Part shown: piece by piece, positions 37,767 through 47,331 of the stretch | Layout: each line of letters opens with the position of its first letter | Numbering within the stretch: position 1 is the stretch's first letter | The notes under the pieces: generated by a model | The model's database searches: none | The model's input: the letters and a program-made list of their open reading frames with translations, nothing else | What the model was told of the DNA's origin: nothing | Origin: Thauera sp. UBA6194 | GTDB lineage: Bacteria; Pseudomonadota; Gammaproteobacteria; Burkholderiales; Rhodocyclaceae | Length of the DNA stretch: 64,000 nucleotides | Assembly: GCA_002422685.1 (NCBI GenBank) | Contig: DITC01000071.1 | Span: 122,321 to 186,320 of the forward strand | Direction of reading: 5' to 3' | Position numbers and translations under genes: made by a program

Positions 37767-40198
37767 GCAACGACACTCCCGACCTGTTCGGCGCCCCCGA
37801 AGCGCCTGAATCTGCCGCGCCGCTGACGACCACGCCCGCTGCCGCGCAAACCGTGACGAACGAAACGCCCGCGACGATGGCCGGCGTGGACGTACCCCCG
37901 CCCCCCGCCCCGCCTGCCGACCCGGAGCCGGAGCCCGAGGACGACGGCACGCTGGCGCTCGACCGCTACGCCGAGCGCGCCTATCTCGCCTACGCGATGA
38001 GCGTGGTGAAGTCGCGCGCGCTGCCGCAGGTCGAGGACGGCTTGAAGCCCGTGCAGCGCCGCATCCTTTACGCGATGAACGAGATGCGACTGTCGTCCAC
38101 CTCAAAGCACGTGAAGTCAGCGCGCGTGGTTGGCGACGTGATCGGCAAGTACCACCCGCACGGCGACTCCAGCGTCTACGACGCGATGGTGCGGGTGGCG
38201 CAGGACTTCTCGCTGCGCTATCCGCTGGTCGACGGCCAGGGCAACTTCGGCTCGCGCGACGGCGACTCGGCGGCGGCGATGCGTTACACCGAGTGCCGCC
38301 TGACCCCGATCGCCGAGCTGCTGCTCGCCGAGATCGACCGCGGCACGGTGGACTTCATCCCCAACTACGACGGCGCCTTCGAGGAGCCGCAGTTGCTGCC
38401 GGCGCGCCTGCCCTTCGTGCTGCTGAACGGCGCCTCGGGCATCGCGGTGGGCATGGCGACCGAGATCCCGCCGCACAACCTGCGCGAGGTGGCCGAGGCC
38501 ACCTGCCACCTCATCCGCCACCCGGAGGCGACGCTCGAGGACGTGCTCGGCATCATCCCCGGCCCGGACTTCCCCGGCGGTGGCCAGCTCATCTCCACGC
38601 CCGAGACCATCCGCGACGCCTACGCCAGCGGCCGTGGCAGCCTGCGCCTGCGCGCGCGCTGGAAGATCGAGGAGCTCGCCCGCGGCCAGTGGCGCGCGAT
38701 CGTGGAAGAACTGCCGCACGGCGTGTCCGCCGCGCAGGTGCTGTCCGAGATCGAGACCCTGACCAACCCGCAGCCGCGCGCGGGCAAGAAGGAGGTCTCG
38801 CAGGAGCAGAAGAACCTCAAGCAGCTCGTGCTCGGCGTGCTCGACACCGTGCGCGACGAATCCAGCGACAAGGCGCCGGTGCGCATCGTGCTCGAGCCCA
38901 AGTCCAGCCGCCAGAACCGCGACGAGTTCATGGCGGTGCTGCTCGCGCACACCAGCCTGGAGACCTCGGCCTCGGTCAACATGACCATGATCGGCCGCGA
39001 CGGCCGGCCGCAGCAGAAGAACCTGGTGCAGATCCTGCGCGAGTGGATCGACTTCCGCTACGTGACGGTCGAGCGCCGCACGCGCCACCGCCTGGACGAG
39101 GTCGATCGCCGCATCCACATCCTCGAAGGTCGCATGATCGCCTTTCTGCACATCGAGGAAGTGATCCGCGTGATCCGCGAGTCGGACGAGCCCAAGCCGG
39201 CGCTGATCGCGGCTTTCGGGCTGTCCGACATCCAGGCCGAGGACATCCTCGAGATCCGCCTGCGTCAGCTCGCGCGCCTGGAAGGCTTCAAGATCGAAAA
39301 GGAACTCGCCGAATTGAAGGACGAGCGCGCCGGCCTGCAGCACCTGCTCGACAGCCGCGCGGCGATGACCAAGCTGATCCTCAAGGAGATCCAGGACGAC
39401 GCCAAGAAGTACGGCGACGACCGCCGCACCCTGGTCGAGGCCGTGGCCGCGGTGGCGCCGGCCGAGATCAGCGTGCCGGACGAGCCCGTCACCGTGATCG
39501 TGTCGAAGAACGGCTGGGTGCGTTCGCGCCAGGGCCACGGCATCGATCCGGCGGCGATCAGCTACAAGGCCGGCGACTTCGGCTTCGCGGTGATCGAGAC
39601 GCGTACCACCTGGCCGCTGATCGTCATCGACAGCAACGGCCGCGCCTACACGGTGAAGGTGTCGGAGCTGCCCGGCGGGCGCGGCGACGGCGCGCCGATC
39701 ACCACCCTGGTCGAGTTCCAGGACGGTGGCAAGCTCGCGCAGGTGGTCACCGACACGCCCGATTCGGTCTACTTCTTTGCCAACAGCGGCGGCTACGGTT
39801 TTCTGTGCAGCGTGGCCAACGCCACCAGCCGGCAGCGCGCCGGCAAGGCCTTCATGAGCCTGGAAAAGGGCGAGAAGGTGCTGGCGCCGGCGAAGGTGTT
39901 CGGAGACTGGATTGCGGCGGTGTCCGAGCACGGCCGCATCCTCGTCTTCCCCCGCCCCGAGATGAAGACCCAGAGCGGCGGCCGCGGCGTGATCGTGATG
40001 GCGCTGGACGAAGGCGAGGCGCTCGCCGCGGTGGCGGTGCCGGCCGACGACGCGGTGCTGACGGTGGAAGGCATCGGCCGCGGCGGCAAGGCGGTGACGA
40101 TCGAGCTCAAGCCCGGCCAGCGCGAACCGCTGCGCCACCGACGCGCGCGCAAGGGCGTGCCGCTGACGCCGAGGGTGAAACCCGAACGGATGCGGTAA
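37763..40198 (+). CDS. parC: DNA topoisomerase IV subunit A
   Basis: DNA-cutting subunit of topoisomerase IV. The 811-residue product has a non-conserved Pro/Ala N-terminal 55 residues, then the breakage-reunion domain with [14 protein letters not shown] and catalytic Tyr175 in MRYTECRL, a coiled-coil region, and a C-terminal beta-pinwheel ([26 protein letters not shown]). In the quinolone region, S136 and D140 align with Ser80 and Glu84 of E. coli ParC, a sensitive-type serine. GyrA is less likely because of the short C-domain without a GyrA box and the parE partner. Confidence 0.94.
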   Translation: MSNDTPDLFGAPEAPESAAPLTTTPAAAQTVTNETPATMAGVDVPPPPAPPADPEPEPEDDGTLALDRYAERAYLAYAMSVVKSRALPQVEDGLKPVQRRILYAMNEMRLSSTSKHVKSARVVGDVIGKYHPHGDSSVYDAMVRVAQDFSLRYPLVDGQGNFGSRDGDSAAAMRYTECRLTPIAELLLAEIDRGTVDFIPNYDGAFEEPQLLPARLPFVLLNGASGIAVGMATEIPPHNLREVAEATCHLIRHPEATLEDVLGIIPGPDFPGGGQLISTPETIRDAYASGRGSLRLRARWKIEELARGQWRAIVEELPHGVSAAQVLSEIETLTNPQPRAGKKEVSQEQKNLKQLVLGVLDTVRDESSDKAPVRIVLEPKSSRQNRDEFMAVLLAHTSLETSASVNMTMIGRDGRPQQKNLVQILREWIDFRYVTVERRTRHRLDEVDRRIHILEGRMIAFLHIEEVIRVIRESDEPKPALIAAFGLSDIQAEDILEIRLRQLARLEGFKIEKELAELKDERAGLQHLLDSRAAMTKLILKEIQDDAKKYGDDRRTLVEAVAAVAPAEISVPDEPVTVIVSKNGWVRSRQGHGIDPAAISYKAGDFGFAVIETRTTWPLIVIDSNGRAYTVKVSELPGGRGDGAPITTLVEFQDGGKLAQVVTDTPDSVYFFANSGGYGFLCSVANATSRQRAGKAFMSLEKGEKVLAPAKVFGDWIAAVSEHGRILVFPRPEMKTQSGGRGVIVMALDEGEALAAVAVPADDAVLTVEGIGRGGKAVTIELKPGQREPLRHRRARKGVPLTPRVKPERMR

Positions 40199-40199
40199 A

Positions 40200-40223
40200 C
40201 GACGCCGCCGGCGCACGGCGTCG
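40200..40223. terminator. Hairpin between convergent parC and motD
   Basis: CGACGCCG (40200-40207) pairs with CGGCGTCG (40216-40223), 2 bases after the parC stop, followed by a second small CCGGC/GCCGG stem. No T-tract. It may be a Rho-assisted bidirectional end. Confidence 0.4.
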
Positions 40224-40252
40224 GCTGCACGTGCCGGCATCGCCGGCCCTCG

Positions 40253-41092
40253 TCAGCCCTCCAGTGTGTCGGGGAGGATCGAGCGGATCGGGTCGTCGGT
40301 CGGAATGCTCGTCGGCCCCGGCTCTGGTTCGAGATCGGCTGTGCGCGATTCAATGAGCACGGTCACGCGCCGGTTGCGCCCGCGCCCGTCTTCACTGTCA
40401 TTGTCGGCCACGGGGCGCTGGTCAGCATAGCCGGCCGCGGTCAGGCGGTCGGGCCCCACGCCATTGTCGATGAACAGGCGCGCCACCGTGGACGCACGCA
40501 CCGCCGAAAGCTCCCAGTTGGACGGGAAGCGGAAGGTGTTGATCGGCACGTTGTCGGTGTGGCCCTCTACCGTGATCGGAAACGCCGCCGGCGCCAGCAC
40601 CTGCGCCACCGCCTCCAGCGCGGACACTGCCTCGTCGCCGAGCGCCGCCTCGCCCGCCTCGAACAGCAGGCTGGCGTTGATCTCCACGCTCACGCCGAAC
40701 GCACCCTCGGTCACCTTCACCTGCCCGGACTGCGTGAGCGGCGACAACACGCGCCGAATCTCGTCGGCCATGTCGCGCATCTGGCGCGCCACCTCGCGGC
40801 GGCGCTGCTCGACGACGTTCTCCGAGGCCGGCGGCCCGGGCTGCGTGATCGGTCGGGTCGGGATGATGCTCGTCGTCGGCAGCACGATCTGCTCGCCGCT
40901 TTCATTGACGGTGACGTTGCGAAAGGCCTGCACCATGGAGTCGGACAGGACGCGGTACTTGCCCTCGTTGACCGAGGACAGCGAATACATCACCACGAAA
41001 AAGGCAAACAGCAAGGTGATGAAGTCGGCATAGGACACGAGCCAGCGCTCGTGGTTGTCGTGTTCCTCTTCCTGCCTGCGTCTGCGTGCCAT
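40253..41092 (-). CDS. motD: Flagellar stator protein of the MotB/MotD family
   Basis: Peptidoglycan-anchored stator half that conducts ions with the MotA-type partner. The product (about 279 residues from the ATG) begins with a basic MARRRRQ stretch and HDNHERWLVSYADFITLLFA, typical of MotD of MotCD systems, where the Asp in SYADF is the ion-binding residue. A C-terminal OmpA-like domain (about 150-255; ITVEGHTDNVPINTFRFPSN, then WELSAVRASTVARL) binds the wall. A TTG at 41107 directly after motC is an alternative start. It converges with parC. Confidence 0.93.
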   Translation of the reverse strand: MARRRRQEEEHDNHERWLVSYADFITLLFAFFVVMYSLSSVNEGKYRVLSDSMVQAFRNVTVNESGEQIVLPTTSIIPTRPITQPGPPASENVVEQRRREVARQMRDMADEIRRVLSPLTQSGQVKVTEGAFGVSVEINASLLFEAGEAALGDEAVSALEAVAQVLAPAAFPITVEGHTDNVPINTFRFPSNWELSAVRASTVARLFIDNGVGPDRLTAAGYADQRPVADNDSEDGRGRNRRVTVLIESRTADLEPEPGPTSIPTDDPIRSILPDTLEG

Positions 41093-41107
41093 GGAGCGCC
41101 TCGCCAA

Positions 41108-41848
41108 TCAGACCACGTAGCCCTGCATGCGGCTCGCGATGATGCGCGGGTTCTCGCCGTTGGCGATACCGATCAGCCCGTCGACGAACATCTCGCGCTG
41201 CGTGGTGAGCAGCAGGATGTGGGCGCCGAGCTTTTTCGAGATCGGCAGAAAGACCAGGTTGGCGAAGCCCACGCCATAAATCGTGGCAACGAAGGCCACC
41301 GCGATCCCGGCGCCCAGGCGCGAGGGGTCGGACAGGTTCTCCATGACGTGGATCAGCCCCATGACCGCACCCAGGATACCGACCGTCGGCGCATAACCGC
41401 CCGCCGCTTCCCAGATGCGCGCAGACTGGCGCAGTTGCCCCTCGCGCACACCGATCTCGACCTCGAGCACCTCGCGCAGGCGAGTCGGCTCGACCCCATC
41501 GGCAAGCAACTGCAGCCCCTTGCGCATGAAGGGGTCGGCCAGGCTTTCGATCTGGTTTTCGAGGGTGAGCAGGCCTTCGCGGCGCGCCGTCTGGCTCCAG
41601 CTCGCGACCATCTCGATGACCGCCTCCTGGTCGACCGCGGGCGGCACGAACACCCAGCGCACCATGCGCATGCCTTCGACGAAGGTCCGCAATGGGCTCT
41701 GCAGCATCACCGCCCCGAGCGTGCCACCGACCACGATCAGGAAGGCGGTGGGCTGGAAGAGCGAGGACAGGTGCCCACCCTCGAGCATCTGGCCAAGCAG
41801 GATCGCGGCGAAGCCGAGCGCGAGACCGAAGAGGCTGATCTTATCCAT
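41108..41848 (-). CDS. motC: Flagellar stator protein of the MotA/MotC family
   Basis: Stator half with four membrane segments. The 246-residue product has the MotA layout: paired N-terminal helices (LFGLALGFAAILLGQMLEGG, PTAFLIVVGGTLGAVML), a cytoplasmic loop with FVEGMRMVRWVF, and the last two helices with the motor prolines in GGYAPTVGILGAVMGLI and VFLPISKKLGAHI. A Phe-rich MotPS/MotCD type rather than enteric MotA is suggested by the partner. It follows fliA by 33 bases. Confidence 0.94.
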   Translation of the reverse strand: MDKISLFGLALGFAAILLGQMLEGGHLSSLFQPTAFLIVVGGTLGAVMLQSPLRTFVEGMRMVRWVFVPPAVDQEAVIEMVASWSQTARREGLLTLENQIESLADPFMRKGLQLLADGVEPTRLREVLEVEIGVREGQLRQSARIWEAAGGYAPTVGILGAVMGLIHVMENLSDPSRLGAGIAVAFVATIYGVGFANLVFLPISKKLGAHILLLTTQREMFVDGLIGIANGENPRIIASRMQGYVV

Positions 41849-41881
41849 GATGGGGCCTGAGCGACGGAGCCGTGTTCATCG

Positions 41882-42769
41882 TCAATCGGCTGCCGGCTTC
41901 TTGGGCGGACGCCCGCGCCGCCGCGCCGGCGGCATGGCCGCTGCGCCGTCGAAGACGCAGGCGCGCAGGCGCGCGACCGCCTGGCTGTGCAGCTGGCACA
42001 CACGCGACTCGGTGACGCCGAGCACCTCACCGATCTCGCGCAGGTTGAGTTCCTCGTCGTAGTACAGGGCCATCACCAGTTGTTCGCGCTCGGGCAGGTG
42101 CTCGATGGCGCCCACAACCCGCTGGCGCAGGTCGGTGTCCTCGAGCAGCTTGAGCGGATCGGCGTCTTCCTGGGCGAGATGGCGGTCGAGGTAGTCGTCG
42201 TTTTCTTCGCGGTTGAAATCCTCGAGATAGACGAGCTGGTGGCCGCGCGCCTCCTGCAGCATGTGCTGATAGTCCTCGAGCGGCACGCCGAGCGACTCCG
42301 CGAGTTCGGTCTCGGAAGGCTGGCGCCCGAACTGCTGCTCCAGCGTGTGGATGGCCGACTCGATGCGGCGCATGTCGCGTCGCAGGCTGCGCGGCAGCCA
42401 GTCGTTCTCGCGCAATCCGTCGAGCATGGCACCGCGCACACGCTGCGAGGCATAGGTCTCGAACTGGGCGCCGAGGCCGTGCTCGTAACGGCCGAGCGCA
42501 TCGAGCAAGCCCAGCATCCCGTTCTGGATCAGATCGTCCACATCCACGCTCGCCGGCAGCCGCGACATGAGCTGGAAGGCGATGCGCTTGACGAGGGGAG
42601 CATAGGCTTCCACAAGGTTGCTTTTGTCGAGATTGCCGTTCGCGTCGTACATCCACTGGGCCTGTATGGTCTTGCGACGCGAGCCCGTGCCCTCGCCGCG
42701 TCCGCTGATCGGATGAGGCGATTGTCTGGCAGCGCCGTAGGCATTACCAGCGGGATAATTCACACTCAT
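41882..42769 (-). CDS. fliA: RNA polymerase sigma-28 factor FliA
   Basis: Directs transcription of late flagellar genes such as fliC and flgM. The 295-residue frame is long for FliA (about 240). Sigma regions 2 (LVKRIAFQLMSRLPASVDVD, DLIQNGMLGLLDALGRYE), 3 (LPRSLRRDMRRIESAIHTLE) and 4 (LNLREIGEVLGVTESRVCQL) are intact. The first 39 residues are not family-like; an internal ATG at 42652 (MYDANGNL) gives the usual start, but the ATG at 42769 overlaps the flhG stop (ATGA). The C-terminus adds an AT-hook-like tail, ARRRGRPPKKPAAD. Confidence 0.94.
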   Translation of the reverse strand: MSVNYPAGNAYGAARQSPHPISGRGEGTGSRRKTIQAQWMYDANGNLDKSNLVEAYAPLVKRIAFQLMSRLPASVDVDDLIQNGMLGLLDALGRYEHGLGAQFETYASQRVRGAMLDGLRENDWLPRSLRRDMRRIESAIHTLEQQFGRQPSETELAESLGVPLEDYQHMLQEARGHQLVYLEDFNREENDDYLDRHLAQEDADPLKLLEDTDLRQRVVGAIEHLPEREQLVMALYYDEELNLREIGEVLGVTESRVCQLHSQAVARLRACVFDGAAAMPPARRRGRPPKKPAAD

Positions 42770-43578
42770 GGGCGGACTCGCGTGCCGAACGCCCCACCGC
42801 GGGGATTCGTCCCCCCCGCCAGGGCGCCGATGCGGCGCAGGAAGGCGGCGCCCGCCTCGGCATGGGCCAGCTCCAGCGGCTCACGCAGCCCGGCGGCGAT
42901 GTCGTCGCGCTCGAGCTCACCCAGCCAGGCCAATGGCACGCCCACATGGCGACGCACCAGGGTCTCGAGGCTGCGGAAGAAGGCCTCGGCATCGGCACGG
43001 CCACGCGCACGGCAGACGGCGACGTGCACCGAGCCCGCACCTGCGCCGGCAAGGCCTTTGATCGTCTGGTAGGCGTCGGTGGCGCCGCTCGCGCTCGCCT
43101 CGGCGAGCACCAGCCGGCGCGGCGCGGCCTGCACGAAGGGCGACGGTGCGAGCGCCGTTGCCGCGCTCGCGTGCACGAGCACGAAGCCCGCATGTCGGTG
43201 GAGAATGCGCAGCGCTTCGACCAGGCAGGCCCGGCGCGCGGAATCGAGCAGAGGCAGCGCCAGCGCGGCGGCAGCGACCGGCACGCGCCCGACGAGGCCC
43301 GGCACCGGCTGCACGATGCGCGACAGGGTGCTGTGACCGTCGAGCAGCTGCAGCAGGTCGGCGCCCTCATCCACGCCCAGCGCGGCAGCCAGCGTGCCAT
43401 CGCCTTCGGCCTCGTCGAGCACGAGCACGCGCTCGGCCTGGCCGGCGATGCGATGTGCTGCGAGCGCCGCGTTGCGCGCCCCGCCTTGTCCGCCCGCATA
43501 CAACGCCACGACCTGTGGCGGAGCGCGGCGGAACAGGCGGCGCAAGCCGGCCGCCTGGTCTTCGCGTCCGTCGAGCAT
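42766..43578 (-). CDS. flhG: FlhG/FleN-like flagellar number regulator, degenerate P-loop
   Basis: FlhG is a MinD-family ATPase that limits flagellar number and stimulates FlhF. The 270-residue product keeps the N-terminal activating motif DQAAGLR (residues 7-13) but the deviant Walker A (normally GKGGVGKT) reads GQGGARNA at about 30-37: the signature Lys is Gln and the P-loop Lys is Asn. The switch region is also weak (VLVLDEAEGDG). ATP-driven membrane cycling is therefore doubtful. It lies 2 bases after flhF and overlaps fliA, the standard flhF-flhG-fliA order that supports the name. Confidence 0.82.
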   Translation of the reverse strand: MLDGREDQAAGLRRLFRRAPPQVVALYAGGQGGARNAALAAHRIAGQAERVLVLDEAEGDGTLAAALGVDEGADLLQLLDGHSTLSRIVQPVPGLVGRVPVAAAALALPLLDSARRACLVEALRILHRHAGFVLVHASAATALAPSPFVQAAPRRLVLAEASASGATDAYQTIKGLAGAGAGSVHVAVCRARGRADAEAFFRSLETLVRRHVGVPLAWLGELERDDIAAGLREPLELAHAEAGAAFLRRIGALAGGTNPRGGAFGTRVRP

Positions 43579-43580
43579 GA

Positions 43581-45056
43581 TCAGGCGCCTCCGGCGGCGG
43601 CCAGCATGAAGCCAGCCTCGTCACCGCTCAGGTGCCAGGGCGACTCGCCTGCATGTTCGCGCAGCGCGCGGTGCAGCAGGTAGGCCCGGTTGGGCAGGTG
43701 CAGGTCTTCGGGCACGCGCTGGCCGTTGGTGAGGTAGCGGATATCGAGCGCATGACGCACCGCGACGTCCAGCGCCGGCGCCAGCGAGGCCGCCTCGTCC
43801 ACCTTGGTGAAGATGCAGCCGGCGAGGTCGTCGCCCGCATAGGCGCGCACCACATCATCGAGGGTGTCGCCACGCGCGGTGGCGTTGAGCAGCAGCAGCC
43901 GACGCACATCGCCCGCACCCGAAAGCATCGCGGCCTGCTCGGCCACCATGCGGTCGCGCTGGCTCATGCCCATGGTGTCGATGAGCACCATGTGCTTGTT
44001 GCGCAGCCCGGCCAGGGTCTGGCGCAGATCGGCGGCATCGCGCACCGAGAACACCGGCACGCCGAGGATTCGTCCGTAGATGCGCAGCTGCTCCTGCGCG
44101 CCGATGCGGTAGCCGTCGGTGGTGATCAGCGCCAGCTTGCTCGCGCCGTGGCGCACCACGCAACGCGCGGCGAGCTTGGCGGTGGTGGTGGTCTTGCCCA
44201 CCCCGGTCGGGCCGACGAGGGCGAACACGCCGCCACGGTCGAGCAGGTCTTCGTCCGAAGCGCAGGCGCGCATCATGCGATCGAGCGCCCCGCCGACCGC
44301 TTCGTGCGCCTCGGTGCGGGTGGCGTCCTCGGGCACGGACTCGACGAGCTTGCGTGCCGTGGCGGCCGCGAAGCCGGCCTCGAGCAATTCACCCAGCATC
44401 GCGGCGCGCGCAGGCGCGTGGCGACGCGTCTCGCCCCAGGCGAAGCCGGCGAGCTGACGTTCGATCATGCTGCGGATGCCGGTGAGCTCCGACATCAGGC
44501 GGGCGTTGGTCTCCTGCAGCTCGCGCACGCGCGCGCTGCCGAACTCGTCGCCGGCGACGCTGCGGCTCGCCGCCTGGCCGCCGAAACTCGACGGCGACAC
44601 CTGCGCGCCGCGGCCCGCATCCACGCCAGCGCGGATGACGGCATCGCGCGTGCGCACCGTGTAGTCGGCAGTTTCGATGCGCGGCGGGCTGAACGGGCGC
44701 AGCACCGGCTCGCTCGAGCGCGCCGCGGCTGGTTCGCGCTCGGCGCTGCGCGAGGCACGCGCGGCGAGCGCCGACAGGCTGACCTGGAAATCGTGCTCCT
44801 CGCGCACCGCTGAGGGCGCCGGTGCTTTCGGCGGCGCCACAACGGCGGCGGCCGGGGCGGCCGTGCTGCTACGCGCAGTCACCGCCGCGCGGTTGGCGGC
44901 CTGCAGCGCGCCCACCGCCTCGCCGGGCAGGGCGAGGATCTCCACACCGCCCTCGACGGCGCGGTTGGACAACACGATCGCATCCGGACCGAGTGCTTCC
45001 TTGAGCGCACGGAGCGCTTCACGGGCGGTAGGGGCAAAGTAGCGTTTGACGTTCAT
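43581..45056 (-). CDS. flhF: Flagellar biosynthesis GTPase FlhF
   Basis: SRP-family GTPase that places the flagellum, usually at a cell pole. The 491-residue product has an N-terminal FlhF segment (MNVKRYFAPTAREALRALKE), an Ala/Ser/Arg-rich B domain, an N-domain helical bundle and a G domain with G1 GPTGVGKTTTTAKLAA (about 280-295), ITTDGYRIGAQEQL, LIDTMGMSQRD and FTKVDEAAS. The ATG at 45056 follows GGGAGA; an upstream in-frame ATG at 45110 is not family-like. It implies a polar flagellum. Confidence 0.95.
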   Translation of the reverse strand: MNVKRYFAPTAREALRALKEALGPDAIVLSNRAVEGGVEILALPGEAVGALQAANRAAVTARSSTAAPAAAVVAPPKAPAPSAVREEHDFQVSLSALAARASRSAEREPAAARSSEPVLRPFSPPRIETADYTVRTRDAVIRAGVDAGRGAQVSPSSFGGQAASRSVAGDEFGSARVRELQETNARLMSELTGIRSMIERQLAGFAWGETRRHAPARAAMLGELLEAGFAAATARKLVESVPEDATRTEAHEAVGGALDRMMRACASDEDLLDRGGVFALVGPTGVGKTTTTAKLAARCVVRHGASKLALITTDGYRIGAQEQLRIYGRILGVPVFSVRDAADLRQTLAGLRNKHMVLIDTMGMSQRDRMVAEQAAMLSGAGDVRRLLLLNATARGDTLDDVVRAYAGDDLAGCIFTKVDEAASLAPALDVAVRHALDIRYLTNGQRVPEDLHLPNRAYLLHRALREHAGESPWHLSGDEAGFMLAAAGGA

Positions 45057-45214
45057 GGCGATTCTCCCGGTGGCCACACTCGACCACTGCTTGATGAGGA
45101 TTATCACCATCTCCGGTCAATGCTCTGGGTCCGAATAAAGCGGCTTTCCCCCGCCTATTCGATTCACGGCGAGGGGTCGCGCTGCAGCGTCCCCACCCCG
45201 CCCTCAACTCGCCC

Positions 45215-47320
45215 TCAGCCCTGCGCGCCCACCATCGCGGTGACGCGGATGGTGCGGCTTTCGGGCACCTCGCTGTTGGAGACGACCTTGAGCGAAGGCA
45301 CGGCGCGGCGCAGGAAGCGCGACAGCAACATGCGCAACTGGGCCGGCACCAGCAGCACCGGCGGCAGGCCAATGTCTTCCTGACGCTGGGCGATCTGCGC
45401 GGTCTGGCGCAGCAGCGTATCCGCCAGCCCCGGCTCGATCGCGCCGCCTTCGCCGCCCGAGGCCATGGCCTGCATGAGGATGCGCTCGAGCCCCGGCTCC
45501 AGCGCCATGACCTGCACCTCGGCGTTGCCCGGGAACAGGCCCTGCATGATCGCGCGCCCGAGCGCCTCGCGCACCTTGGTGGTGAGCTGGACCGGATCCT
45601 GCGTGCGCGGCGCGTGCTCGGCCAGCACCTCGATGATGCTGCGCATGTCGCGGATGTTGACGCCCTCTTCGAGCAGGTTCTGCAGCACACGCTGCACGGT
45701 GCCGATCGGCAGCATCTTGGGCACGAGGTCCTCGATGAGCTTGGGCGAATCCTTGCCGACGTGATCGAGCAGGGCCTGCGTTTCCTGACGGCCGAGCAGC
45801 TCGGCAGCATGATTGAGGATGACGTGGTTGAGGTGGGTGGCGACCACGGTGCTCGCATCGACCACGGTATAGCCGAGCGCGTGCGCCTGCTCGCGCATCG
45901 ACGCGTCGATCCACACCGCCGGCAGGCCGAAGGCCGGGTCGGTGGTCTCGCGTCCGGCGAGCGGGCCGGAGACGCGCCCCGGGTTGATGGCGAGGAACTG
46001 GCCCGGATAGGCCTCGCCGCCGCCGATCTCGACGCCCTTGAGCGCGATGCGGTAGCCGTTGGGCTTGAGCTCGAGGTTGTCGCGGATGTGCACCGGCGAA
46101 GACAAAAAGCCGACCTCCTGCGCGAACTTCTTGCGCAGGCCGCGGATGCGCTTGAGCAGCTCGCCGTCCTGACCCTTGTCCACCATCGGAATCAGCCGGT
46201 AGCCGACCTCGAGGCCGAGCACGTCCACCTGCGAGACATCGTTCCAGCTCGCCTCCAGACTGTCCGCGGAGGGCATCGCCGCCTGCGCCGCCTGTTCGGG
46301 CGCGGCCGCTGCGGACAGGCTCGCCTCGGTGATGCGCTTGTGGCGCATCCAGGCCATGGCGCCGAGCGTGAGCGCGATCAACAGAAACACCAGGTTGGGC
46401 ATGCCGGGGATGAGACCGAGCGCGCCGATGATGACCGCGGTGAGCGCCATCACTGTCGGATTCGAGAACACTTGCGCGATCACCACACCGCCGATGTCGC
46501 CCTCGTCGCCGACACGCGACACCACCAGACCGGCCGCAACCGAGATGATCAGCGCCGGAATCTGCGCCACCAGGCCGTCGCCGATGGTGAGCAGCGTGTA
46601 GGTCTGCCCCGCCTCGCCCACGCCCATGTCGTGCTGCATGACGCCGACGAACAGGCCGCCGAGAATGTTGATGACGAGGATGATGATGCCGGCCACCGCA
46701 TCGCCGCGCACGAATTTGGACGCACCGTCCATGGCGCCGTAGAAATCGGACTCCTGCGCGATCTCCTTGCGCCGGCGCTTGGCCTCCTTCTCGTCGACCA
46801 GGCCGGCGTTGAGGTCGGCGTCGATCGCCATCTGCTTGCCCGGCATCGCATCGAGGGTGAAGCGCGCCGACACCTCGGCGATCCGCCCCGCGCCCTTGGT
46901 GATGACGACGAAGTTGATCACGGTGAGGATCACGAACACCACCAGGCCGACCGCAGTGTTGCCGCCGACCAGGAAGCTGCCGAAGGCCTCGATGACCTTG
47001 CCCGCCGCATCGCCGCCGCCGTGGCCCTCAAGCAGCACGATCCGCGTCGAGGCCACGTTGAGCGACAGGCGCAGCAGCGTGGTCACCAGCAGCACGGTGG
47101 GGAACACCGAGAAGTCCAGCGGCCGCTTCGAGTACATCGCCACCAGCATCACCATCACCGAGATCGCGATGTTGAAGGTGAAGAACACGTCGAGCAGGAA
47201 CACCGGCAGCGGCAGCACCATCATCGACAGAATCATGATGATGAGCAGCGGCGCGCCGAGCTGACGCAGGTTGGCGGGCGACAAAAGCTGGCGCAGGTTG
47301 AGGGCGTCGTTCATGGCCAT
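45215..47320 (-). CDS. flhA: Flagellar export gate protein FlhA
   Basis: Nonameric export gate that uses the proton gradient and docks chaperone-substrate complexes. The 701-residue product has eight N-terminal membrane segments (to about residue 330), the conserved loop with MPGKQMAIDADLNAGLVDE and KRRRKEIAQESDFYGAMDG, and a cytoplasmic C-domain (about 360-700). It is 11 bases after flhB and so co-transcribed. The 158-base gap to flhF (45057-45214) shows no convincing promoter. Confidence 0.97.
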   Translation of the reverse strand: MAMNDALNLRQLLSPANLRQLGAPLLIIMILSMMVLPLPVFLLDVFFTFNIAISVMVMLVAMYSKRPLDFSVFPTVLLVTTLLRLSLNVASTRIVLLEGHGGGDAAGKVIEAFGSFLVGGNTAVGLVVFVILTVINFVVITKGAGRIAEVSARFTLDAMPGKQMAIDADLNAGLVDEKEAKRRRKEIAQESDFYGAMDGASKFVRGDAVAGIIILVINILGGLFVGVMQHDMGVGEAGQTYTLLTIGDGLVAQIPALIISVAAGLVVSRVGDEGDIGGVVIAQVFSNPTVMALTAVIIGALGLIPGMPNLVFLLIALTLGAMAWMRHKRITEASLSAAAAPEQAAQAAMPSADSLEASWNDVSQVDVLGLEVGYRLIPMVDKGQDGELLKRIRGLRKKFAQEVGFLSSPVHIRDNLELKPNGYRIALKGVEIGGGEAYPGQFLAINPGRVSGPLAGRETTDPAFGLPAVWIDASMREQAHALGYTVVDASTVVATHLNHVILNHAAELLGRQETQALLDHVGKDSPKLIEDLVPKMLPIGTVQRVLQNLLEEGVNIRDMRSIIEVLAEHAPRTQDPVQLTTKVREALGRAIMQGLFPGNAEVQVMALEPGLERILMQAMASGGEGGAIEPGLADTLLRQTAQIAQRQEDIGLPPVLLVPAQLRMLLSRFLRRAVPSLKVVSNSEVPESRTIRVTAMVGAQG

Positions 47321-47331
47321 GGTTCAGGCAC

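Noticed and set aside
45057..45214. GG-N10-GC matches in the flhA-flhF gap as sigma-54 promoters
   Set aside because: Flanking bases do not fit TGGCAC or TTGC; such bare matches are common in GC-rich DNA.
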